Part shown: positions 7,186 through 14,544 of the stretch, one piece after another
Numbering within the stretch: the stretch's first letter is position 1
Layout of the letters: each line of letters starts with the position of its first letter
Source of the DNA: Streptomyces sp. Je 1-369
GTDB taxonomy: Bacteria; Actinomycetota; Actinomycetes; Streptomycetales; Streptomycetaceae
DNA length: 64,000 bases
NCBI RefSeq assembly: GCF_026810505.1
Contig: NZ_CP101750.1
Span: 3,129,254-3,193,253, forward strand
Direction: 5' to 3'
The notes under the pieces: generated by a model
Told to the model about the DNA's origin: nothing
Database searches by the model: none
Seen by the model: the letters and a program-made list of their open reading frames with translations, nothing else
Made by a program: the position numbers and the translations under genes

Positions 7186-8100
7186 ATGACTTCCACGACT
7201 CTCAGCGCGCCCGCGTCGCCGTCGACGCCCGAACGGACCTCCCCGAACCGGGGGCCCGCCGCCGCCCGCGCCCGCCGCAAGCGGATCCTGCACTGGATCG
7301 CCGTGCACAGCGTCGCGATAGCCGTCGCGCTGCTGTTCGTCCTGCCGTTCGTCTTCGTCTTCCTGACGTCGGTGATGAGCGACTCGCAGGCCATGAGCGG
7401 TGACCTGTGGCCCGACTCCTGGCACTGGTCCAACTACAAGGCCGTGTTCGAGACGCCGGGCTTCCTCGACTGGTGGCGCAACTCGCTCATGTACGCGGGG
7501 CTCGGCACCCTCTTCACGGTCTGCTCGGCGATCCCCGTGGCGTACGCGCTCGCCAAGTTCCGTTTCCGGGGCCGGCGCACCGCGATGCTGCTCGTCATCT
7601 CGACGATGATGCTGCCGCCGCAGGTGATCGTGATCCCCATGTACTTGGTGTGGGCCCAGCAGTTTCATTTGTCCGGCACCCTGTGGCCGCTGATCATTCC
7701 GATGGCTTTCGGTGACGCGTACTCGATCTTTCTCCTCCGGCAGTTCCTCCTCACCATTCCCAAGGAGTACATCGAGTCGGCGAAGGTCGACGGGTGCGGG
7801 GAGTTCCGCACCATGGTGAAGATCGTGGTGCCGATGGCCAAGCCCGGCATCGCCGCCATCGCGCTCTTCCAGTTCTTCTACTGCTGGAACGACTACTTCG
7901 GCCCGCAGATCTACGCGGCACAGAACCCCGGCGCGTGGACGCTGAGTTACGGCCTGGAGTCGTTCAAGAGCGCGCACGCCGTCAACTGGAACATGACCAT
8001 GGCCGCGACGCTGCTCGTCATGGCCCCCGTCATCATCGTTTTCTTCTTCGCACAAAAGGCCTTCGTCGAAGGCGTCACCCTCACCGGAGTAAAGGGCTGA
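7186..8100 (+). CDS. csnG: Sugar ABC transporter permease (CsnG-like)
   Basis: A 304-residue MalG/UgpE-type permease. An unstructured Ser/Pro/Arg-rich N-terminus (~1-36) precedes six membrane helices. The EAA loop reads KEYIESAKVDGCGEFRTMVK, and the C-terminus FVEGVTLTGVKG is typical of the subfamily. The ATG at 7186 is preceded by GAGGA in the end of csnF (gap 8 bases), so the two permeases are probably coupled. Confidence 0.85.
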   Translation: MTSTTLSAPASPSTPERTSPNRGPAAARARRKRILHWIAVHSVAIAVALLFVLPFVFVFLTSVMSDSQAMSGDLWPDSWHWSNYKAVFETPGFLDWWRNSLMYAGLGTLFTVCSAIPVAYALAKFRFRGRRTAMLLVISTMMLPPQVIVIPMYLVWAQQFHLSGTLWPLIIPMAFGDAYSIFLLRQFLLTIPKEYIESAKVDGCGEFRTMVKIVVPMAKPGIAAIALFQFFYCWNDYFGPQIYAAQNPGAWTLSYGLESFKSAHAVNWNMTMAATLLVMAPVIIVFFFAQKAFVEGVTLTGVKG

Positions 8101-8108
8101 GAACCGAT

Positions 8109-9374
8109 ATGAAGCTCGCAGTGGTCGGCGGAGGGTCGACCTACACACCCGAACTCATCGACGGATTCGCGCGGTTGAGGGACAGCCTGCCGATCGAGGA
8201 GCTCGTCCTCGTGGACCCGGCGGCCGACCGTCTGGAGCTGGTGGGCGGCCTCGCGCGGCGCATCTTCGCCAAGCAGGGCCACCCCGGCCGCATCGTCACC
8301 ACGTCCGACGTCGCCGCGGGCGTCGCGGACGCCGACGCCGTGCTGCTCCAGCTGCGCGTCGGCGGCCAGGCCGCCCGCAACCAGGACGAGACGTGGCCGC
8401 TCGAGTGCGGCTGCGTCGGCCAGGAGACCACCGGCGCCGGTGGTCTCGCGAAGGCGCTGCGCACCGTCCCCGTCGTCCTCGACATCGCCGAGCGCGTGCG
8501 CCGCACCAACCCCAACGCGTGGATCATCGACTTCACCAACCCCGTGGGCATCGTCACGCGGGCCCTGCTCCAGGCCGGACACAAGGCCGTCGGCCTCTGC
8601 AACGTCGCGATCGGCTTCCAGCGGAAGTTCGCGAAGCTCCTCGACGTCGCGCCGGGCGAGGTGCACCTGGACCACGTGGGCCTCAACCACCTGACGTGGG
8701 AGACGGGCGTACGTCTCGGAGGTCCCCAGGGTGACGACATCCTGCCCAGGCTGCTCGCCGAGCACGGGGACGCCGTCGCCGAGGACCTGCGCATGCCGCG
8801 AGCGATCGTCGACCGGCTCGGCGTCGTCCCCTCGTACTACCTGCGCTACTACTACCAGCACGACGCCGTCGTCGAGGAACTGCGCACCAAGCCGTCGCGC
8901 GCCGCCGAGGTCGCCGAGATGGAGAAGCAGCTCCTGGAGATGTACGGCGACCCGGCGCTCGACGAGAAGCCGGAGCTGCTCGCCAAGCGCGGCGGCGCCT
9001 TCTATTCGGAGGCGGCCGTCGACCTCGCCGCGTCGCTGCTCGGCAACGGCGGCAGCCCGTACCAGGTGGTCAACACCGTCAACAACGGCACGCTGCCGTT
9101 CCTGCCCGACGACGCGGTCATCGAGGTGCAGGCCTCGGTGGACGGCTCGGGGGCGAAGCCGCTGCCCGTGCCGCAGCTCGACCCGCTGTACGCCGGGCTC
9201 ATCGCGAACGTCACGGGCTACGAGGACCTGGCACTCCGGGCGGCCGTGCACGGCGGCCGCGAGCGGGTCTTCAAGGCGCTGCTCGCCCACCCGCTGATCG
9301 GGCAGTACGCGTACGCGGAGCAGCTCACCGACAGCCTGATCGCACACAACCGGGAGCACCTGGCGTGGGCGTAG
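8109..9374 (+). CDS. csnH: GH4 family glycoside hydrolase (CsnH-like)
   Basis: A 421-residue cytoplasmic enzyme of glycoside hydrolase family 4, which cleaves by an NAD+- and metal-dependent redox/elimination mechanism. The N-terminal Rossmann motif is VVGGGSTYTPELIDG. Further family marks are QLRVGGQAARNQDE, QETTGAGG, DFTNPVGIVTRA, GLCNVAIG and GLNHLTW. Generic annotation would say 6-phospho-beta-glucosidase, but the csn context points to glucosamine disaccharides imported by CsnEFG. The ATG lies 8 bases after csnG; the 3' end overlaps csnK by 10 bases. Confidence 0.83.
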   Translation: MKLAVVGGGSTYTPELIDGFARLRDSLPIEELVLVDPAADRLELVGGLARRIFAKQGHPGRIVTTSDVAAGVADADAVLLQLRVGGQAARNQDETWPLECGCVGQETTGAGGLAKALRTVPVVLDIAERVRRTNPNAWIIDFTNPVGIVTRALLQAGHKAVGLCNVAIGFQRKFAKLLDVAPGEVHLDHVGLNHLTWETGVRLGGPQGDDILPRLLAEHGDAVAEDLRMPRAIVDRLGVVPSYYLRYYYQHDAVVEELRTKPSRAAEVAEMEKQLLEMYGDPALDEKPELLAKRGGAFYSEAAVDLAASLLGNGGSPYQVVNTVNNGTLPFLPDDAVIEVQASVDGSGAKPLPVPQLDPLYAGLIANVTGYEDLALRAAVHGGRERVFKALLAHPLIGQYAYAEQLTDSLIAHNREHLAWA

Positions 9375-10360
9375 GCACGAGCGTGCTCGCGATCGACGCG
9401 GGCAACAGCAAGACCGACGTCGCGGTGGTCGCGGCCGACGGGCGGATCGTCGGCACGGCCCGCGGCGGCGGGTTCCAACCGCCGCGGGTCGGCGTCGAGA
9501 CCGCGGTGGACGTCCTGGCGGAGGCGGTGACGCGGGCCCTCGCGGAGGCGGGCACCGACTCCGTCGGGCATGTGTCCGCCTGCCTCGCCAACGCCGACCT
9601 GCCCGTGGAGGAGCGGGAGTTGGCGGACGCCCTGCACCGGCGCGCGTGGGGCCCCTCGGTCGACGTGCGCAACGACACCTTCGCCATCCTGCGCGCCGGG
9701 CTGCGGGAGGACGCCGAGCCGCGCGGGGTCGCCGTGGTGTGCGGCGCGGGCATCAACTGCGTCGGCATGCTCCCGGACGGACGCACCGCCCGCTTCCCCG
9801 CCATCGGCCGGATCTCCGGCGACTGGGGCGGGGGCGGCCACCTCGCCGAGGAGGCGCTGTGGTTCGCGGCGCGTGCCGAGGACGGCCGGGGCGAGCCGAC
9901 CGCGCTGCGCGAGACGCTGCCCGCGCACTTCGGTCTGGAGTCCATGTACGCGCTGATCGAGGCACTGCACCTGGCCCGCATCGCCCCGGCGCGGCGGCAC
10001 GAGCTGACGCCCGTCCTGTTCGCCACCGCGGCCGCCGGCGACGCCGTGGCCCGCTCCGTGGTGGACCGGATGGCCGAGGAGGTCGTCGCCATGGCGACGG
10101 TGGCCCTCGACCGGCTCGGCCTGCTCGACGAGGAGGCCCCGGTACTGCTCGGCGGCAGCGTCCTCGCCGCGCGCCACCCGCAACTGGACGACGGCGTACG
10201 GACGTTGCTGGCCGAGCGGGCGCCCAAGGCGGTGCCGCAGGTCGTCGTCGCACGTCCCGTACTCGGCGCGGCGCTCCTCGGCCTCGACCAGGTCGCGGCG
10301 CCGGCCGAGGTGTACGCGCGCGTGCGGACCCATTACGAGGACGGCGCGCGCGGCGAATAA
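9365..10360 (+). CDS. csnK: BadF/BadG-type sugar kinase, probable glucosamine kinase (CsnK-like)
   Basis: A 331-residue ASKHA-fold kinase. The phosphate-1 motif is LAIDAGNSKTDVAVV (residues 8-22), followed by VCGAGINCVG, GRISGDWGGGGHLAEEAL and VLLGGSVLAA, matching the BadF/BadG/N-acetylglucosamine kinase family. It presumably phosphorylates the glucosamine released by the GH4 enzyme, delivering glucosamine-6-phosphate to central metabolism. The GTG start overlaps csnH, and a perfect hairpin 5 bases after the stop closes the operon. Confidence 0.83.
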   Translation: MGVGTSVLAIDAGNSKTDVAVVAADGRIVGTARGGGFQPPRVGVETAVDVLAEAVTRALAEAGTDSVGHVSACLANADLPVEERELADALHRRAWGPSVDVRNDTFAILRAGLREDAEPRGVAVVCGAGINCVGMLPDGRTARFPAIGRISGDWGGGGHLAEEALWFAARAEDGRGEPTALRETLPAHFGLESMYALIEALHLARIAPARRHELTPVLFATAAAGDAVARSVVDRMAEEVVAMATVALDRLGLLDEEAPVLLGGSVLAARHPQLDDGVRTLLAERAPKAVPQVVVARPVLGAALLGLDQVAAPAEVYARVRTHYEDGARGE

Positions 10361-10365
10361 CGTGC

Positions 10366-10396
10366 TTCCCGCCCGCGCCGTGCGCGCGGGCGGGAA
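10366..10396 (+). terminator. Terminator of the csn operon
   Basis: TTCCCGCCCGCGC (10366-10378) pairs perfectly with GCGCGGGCGGGAA (10384-10396) across a 5-base loop, immediately after the csnK stop. It has no T-tract. Confidence 0.8.
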
Positions 10397-10563
10397 CCGA
10401 ACACCCCCCAATCTCGTGTTCCACAGCAGGGATACGCACAAGATCGAGTCAAGACCTGTGCGGATGTCGGTCCCTGCGGCAATACTTGCGGCCGTGCACT
10501 TCCCGCTCCGCGCGCGCCGGGCGGAGACCAGCGTCCGATGACCGAGGGGGAGGTCGAGGCAAG

Positions 10564-12069
10564 GTGACACATCCGCCGAACGGCGGCGCGGTGCCGTCGG
10601 GCCCGCCCGCGCAGGCACCGGCAGTGCCCGCGCAGGCACCCGCCGTGCCCGCGCGGGCTCCGGAGCGGCCCGCGCCGACGCTGCCGACCGTGCCGCCCCA
10701 GACGCCGGGCGCCCCGGCCGCGCCGCCCCCCGCCCCGCGCCGCACCGCCTGGTCCGAGGGCGTCGACAGGCTGCGGGCCGCGGCGACCACGGAGCCGGGC
10801 AGGCTGCGCATCATCGGCGCGATCCTCGCACTGCTCGTCGTCGCGTTCGGCGCGGTCACCACCTGGCAGATGACGGAGCGCTCGGCCGCCGCGGACGACG
10901 TGCTGGGCCGCAGCCAGCCGCTGAGCGCCGACGCCGCCGCCATCTACCGCTCGCTGGCCGACGCCAACACCGCGGCGTCCAGCGGGTTCCTCGCGGGCGG
11001 CCAGGAACCGGCCGCCGTGCGCGCGCGGTACGAGAAGGACATCGAGCGGGCCTCGGAGAAGCTGGCGACCGCCGCGTCGAACGCGGGCGCCGACTCGTCG
11101 TCGGCGACGGCGGTGGGCAAACTGAACAGGCTGCTGCCCGAGTACACGGGCCTGATCGAGCGTGCCCGCGCCAACAACCGACAGGGCCTGCCGCTGGGCG
11201 GCGCCTATCTGCGGTACGCGAACGACAAGATGCAGACGCAGATGCTCCCGGCCGCCGAGAAGCTCTACAAGGCGGAGAACGAACGTCTCAGCGACGACTA
11301 CGGCAACGCGAAGCCGTACCCCTGGTTCGCGATCGCCCTCGGCGTCCTCGCCCTTGCCGCGCTCGGCTGGGCGCAGCACCGCAACTACCGCCGTACGAAC
11401 CGGGTGTTCAACCACGGTCTGCTCGCCGCGACCGCGGCCGCCACGGTCGTGCTGCTCTGGCTCGTCGTCGGCCACACGTTCGCGCGCTCGGGGCTCAACG
11501 ACTCGTACGACAACGGGGTGCGTTCCCTGAACGTCCTCAACGACGCCCGGATCAGCTCCCTGAAGGCGCGCGGCAACGAGAACCTGACCCTGGTCAGCCG
11601 CGGCGCCGAGACCACCGAGGTGGCAGGCAAGTCGGAGGACAAGTTCGACGTGGCCTACCGCGCGCAGATGAAGCAGCTGGGCGGCGCCGACAGCGGACTG
11701 CTCGGCAGGGCCGCCGACCTCGCCGACGACTCGGAGGGCGGGAATCCGGTCGCCGAGGCCGCGAAGAACGTGGGGGTCTGGAAGGACCGCCACCAGGTGG
11801 CCCGCTCCAGCGACGACTCCGGTGACTACCAAGGGGCGCTCGACAAGGTCATCGGCGCCAAGGACGACGAGCCGACCGGCGAGTGCTTCGACAACGTGGA
11901 CGCGGCCCTCGACCGGGCCCTGGCACACGAACAGCGCGAGTTCCAGCAGGCGGCGAAGGACGGCAGGGGCGCCATGAGCGGCCTCGCCGTCGGCGCCGCG
12001 GTCCTCGCGGTCCTCGCCGCGGCGGGCGCCGTCCTCGGCATCGGCCGCAGGCTTTCGGAGTACCGGTGA
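10564..12069 (+). CDS. glnX: GlnX-like four-TM signalling membrane protein
   Basis: A 501-residue protein. Residues 1-60 are a cytoplasmic Pro/Ala-rich tail; TM1 is ~83-101 (IIGAILALLVVAFGAVTTW). An extracytoplasmic helical domain (~102-250) precedes TM2 ~253-270 and TM3 ~285-303, a second external domain (~305-470) follows, and TM4 is ~472-495. This layout and the order GlnX-GlnH-PknG match Mycobacterium tuberculosis Rv0412c-Rv0411c-Rv0410c, where GlnX is thought to relay amino-acid binding by GlnH to PknG. The GTG start follows GGGGGAGG; upstream in-frame sequence is out-of-frame csnK. The assignment rests on topology and neighbours. Confidence 0.78.
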   Translation: MTHPPNGGAVPSGPPAQAPAVPAQAPAVPARAPERPAPTLPTVPPQTPGAPAAPPPAPRRTAWSEGVDRLRAAATTEPGRLRIIGAILALLVVAFGAVTTWQMTERSAAADDVLGRSQPLSADAAAIYRSLADANTAASSGFLAGGQEPAAVRARYEKDIERASEKLATAASNAGADSSSATAVGKLNRLLPEYTGLIERARANNRQGLPLGGAYLRYANDKMQTQMLPAAEKLYKAENERLSDDYGNAKPYPWFAIALGVLALAALGWAQHRNYRRTNRVFNHGLLAATAAATVVLLWLVVGHTFARSGLNDSYDNGVRSLNVLNDARISSLKARGNENLTLVSRGAETTEVAGKSEDKFDVAYRAQMKQLGGADSGLLGRAADLADDSEGGNPVAEAAKNVGVWKDRHQVARSSDDSGDYQGALDKVIGAKDDEPTGECFDNVDAALDRALAHEQREFQQAAKDGRGAMSGLAVGAAVLAVLAAAGAVLGIGRRLSEYR

Positions 12070-12119
12070 CGGGGCCGGGACCGGTGACGGGTTCAGAGGT
12101 GAGAGGGGGCGCGCAGACG

Positions 12120-13112
12120 ATGCGGACGCGACGCGGCACGGCCAGGCTGCGCGGCTGGGGCGGGGTGGGCGCGATGGGTCTCGCCTGCGCCGTCGCGGGA
12201 TCGCTCGTCCTGGTCCTGCCGGACAGAGGCGGCGCGGGGGACGACGCCGTACGTCAGGGTGGCCCCGGCTCGACCGTGGCCGCGCCCGCGCGTGCGGACG
12301 CCGCCGACTGCAACGACCGCAGCCTGAGCCCCTCCCCCAAGGACGGCCCGACGATCGAGAAGATCAGGAACCGCGAGGTCAAGAAGCTGATCGTCGGCGT
12401 CGACCAGAACAGCTACCGGTGGGGCTACCGCGACCCGAACAAGAAGGGCGGCGAGCTGGAGGGCTTCGACATCGACCTCGCCCGCGAGATCGCCGAGGAG
12501 ATCTTCGGCGACCGCGACGCCGTCGTCTTCCGCGCCATACCCACCAACGAGCGCATCCCCGCGATCCAGAGCGGCCAGGTCGACATGGTCGTCCGCACGA
12601 TGACCGTCAACTGCGAGCGCCTGAAGGACGTCGACTTCTCCACCGGGTACTTCGAGACGGGCCAGCAGGTCCTCGCCCCCAAGAAGTCCGACATCACGGG
12701 GTACGACCCGTCGCTCACCGGCAAGAAGATCTGCAGCGCCTCCGGCTCCATCGCCGAGGACGAGCTCAAGAAGAAGAACTACTCCGCCGACATCACCACC
12801 ACCGTCCCCAACCAGCTGGACTGCCTGGTACGGCTCCAGCTCGGCGAGGTGGACGCCGTGGTGACCGACAGCGCCCTCGCCGCGGGCCAGGCCGCCCAGG
12901 ACCCGACGGTCGAGCTGAAGGGCGAGGAGCCGTTCACCACCGAGCACTACGGCGTGGCGATGAAGAAGGGCTCGGACGACTTGGTGCGCCGGGTCAACAA
13001 GGTCCTCGACGACTACCGCGAGGACGGCGGCTGGCAGAAGTCCTACGACAAGTGGCTGAAGGAAGGACTCGGCAAGTCCTCGGGCCCGCCGGACGCCGAG
13101 TACCGGGACTGA
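12120..13112 (+). CDS. glnH: GlnH-like glutamate/glutamine-binding protein, membrane-anchored
   Basis: A 330-residue extracytoplasmic solute-binding protein (SBP_bac_3 fold). An uncleaved-looking signal anchor at ~17-37 (AMGLACAVAGSLVLVLP) has no lipobox. The binding domain shows LIVGVDQNSYRWGY, LEGFDIDLAREIAEEIFGD, IPTNERIPAIQSGQVDMVV and DVDFSTGYFETGQQVLAPK. No ABC permease or ATPase is adjacent, which favours sensing over transport, as for mycobacterial GlnH. ATG 12120 is chosen after GAGAGGGGG; in-frame GTGs at 12084 and 12099 are alternatives. It lies directly downstream of glnX. Confidence 0.82.
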   Translation: MRTRRGTARLRGWGGVGAMGLACAVAGSLVLVLPDRGGAGDDAVRQGGPGSTVAAPARADAADCNDRSLSPSPKDGPTIEKIRNREVKKLIVGVDQNSYRWGYRDPNKKGGELEGFDIDLAREIAEEIFGDRDAVVFRAIPTNERIPAIQSGQVDMVVRTMTVNCERLKDVDFSTGYFETGQQVLAPKKSDITGYDPSLTGKKICSASGSIAEDELKKKNYSADITTTVPNQLDCLVRLQLGEVDAVVTDSALAAGQAAQDPTVELKGEEPFTTEHYGVAMKKGSDDLVRRVNKVLDDYREDGGWQKSYDKWLKEGLGKSSGPPDAEYRD

Positions 13113-13224
13113 CCCCGAGTACCGGACTGACCCGGAGCCGACAACCGACCTGGTACGACTGGAGAGTTACGACGGGCCCTCAACTACCGAGAACCCGGGG
13201 CAACGCAGAGCGGAGAGGTGATCG

Positions 13225-14544
13225 ATGAGCGTCGCGGGACCCCCCGGTCCGTTGATGGACCGGGACGAGGTGGACCGTGCGCTGGCGCGGCTCGACGCCG
13301 AGCACGAGGCGATCGAGACCTCGCTCCTCGCCCTCCAGGACCACGCGGGCCGCCGCCTGCTCGAAGGCGCGCGGCTCACCGGCGTCACCGAGGAGCGCTG
13401 GACGGCCACGGAGGCCAGGATCACCCTCCTGTGGGCGTACTTCGACGCGTACGCGGGCGCCCTGCGCACCGCACGCGACGTGCGCGAGCGCAGACGGTGG
13501 CCCAGCAAGGACGACCTCGTCGAGCTGACGGAGCTGCTGCGCGGCGAGGCCGTGACCGTCGCGGGCGGCTCGTCGTCCGGTGCGTCGCCCTCGCTCACCG
13601 GGCCCGCGAAACTCACCGAGCGGTTCACCCTCGAAGCGCTCGTGACGCGCATGAACGATTTGTACGCGGACTCCCTCGACATGGTCGTCGCCGCCGACGC
13701 GGTGTGGTCCGCGCTGCCCGCCCGCATCGACCTGCTCGCCGCCGAACTCCACCGCACCCGTCAACTCGCGCACTCCGTCGGCGTACGCCCTGGGGAGCAC
13801 CCTTCCGGCGACGACCTGGAGCGCATCACCCGAACCCTGACCGCGCTGCGCGAGCAGGTGGTCTCCGATCCGCTCGCGTTCTGGCAGCGCGCGGAGGGCA
13901 GTTCGGCGCCCGGCGGCGGCCGTCCGCACACCGAGCGGTACGACCGGGAGGCCCGCGCGCTCGAAGAGGTGCGCCGCGAGATCGATGCGGTGCTCACCGT
14001 CCGGCAGGACGCGGAGGTCCGCCTCGGCAGGCTCCGTGACGTGCTGTCCCGCGCGGACCGCACCCTCTCGGAGGCACGCTCCGCGCGCGGCGAGGTCCTC
14101 GCGAAGATCGCCGCCTCCGAGGTGCCCGCCGTCAGCGGCCCGCCGACCGCGCTCCAGGAGCAGCTGGCGATGGCGTCGGAGTACCGCAGGCACGCCCAGT
14201 GGCACCGCCTCTCGCCGCTCCTGGAATCGTTGGAGGAGAAGGCCGAGGACGAACTGCTGCGTGCCCGCGAGTCGTTGACGGCCGTCACCGCGCCCCTCGC
14301 GGTCCGCGCCGAACTGCGCGGGCGCCTGGACGCGTACAAGGCGAAGGTCGCCCGGCTGGGCCACGCGGAGGACCCGTTCCTCATCGAGCGGTACGACGCG
14401 GCGCGCCGCATGCTGTGGAGCGCGCCCTGCGATCTGCGGGTGGCCGAGCAGGCGGTCCTGCGCTATCAGCGGGCCGCCGCCGAAGCGCTTGCGCCGAGGG
14501 TTCCGCAGCAGGGCGGGCCCACCGACCGGACGGGGGAATCATGA
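13225..14544 (+). CDS. Helical protein of unknown function in the pknG cluster
   Basis: A 439-residue protein with no recognised domain. It is predicted to be mostly alpha-helical with heptad-like charged stretches (DEVDRALARLDAEHEAIETS near the start; EARALEEVRREIDAVL and EELLRARESLTAV-like helices later), suggesting a coiled-coil or helical-bundle scaffold. No signal peptide or membrane segment is visible, so it should be cytosolic. It is preceded by GGAGAGG, lies between glnH and the kinase gene, and overlaps the kinase start by ATGA. Strict coupling to pknG suggests a kinase partner or substrate; that is inference. Confidence 0.75.
   Translation: MSVAGPPGPLMDRDEVDRALARLDAEHEAIETSLLALQDHAGRRLLEGARLTGVTEERWTATEARITLLWAYFDAYAGALRTARDVRERRRWPSKDDLVELTELLRGEAVTVAGGSSSGASPSLTGPAKLTERFTLEALVTRMNDLYADSLDMVVAADAVWSALPARIDLLAAELHRTRQLAHSVGVRPGEHPSGDDLERITRTLTALREQVVSDPLAFWQRAEGSSAPGGGRPHTERYDREARALEEVRREIDAVLTVRQDAEVRLGRLRDVLSRADRTLSEARSARGEVLAKIAASEVPAVSGPPTALQEQLAMASEYRRHAQWHRLSPLLESLEEKAEDELLRARESLTAVTAPLAVRAELRGRLDAYKAKVARLGHAEDPFLIERYDAARRMLWSAPCDLRVAEQAVLRYQRAAAEALAPRVPQQGGPTDRTGES

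Noticed and set aside
10397..10563. Possible promoter boxes upstream of glnX
   Set aside because: CAATACT near 10489-10495 resembles a -10 but no matching -35 was found at proper spacing.
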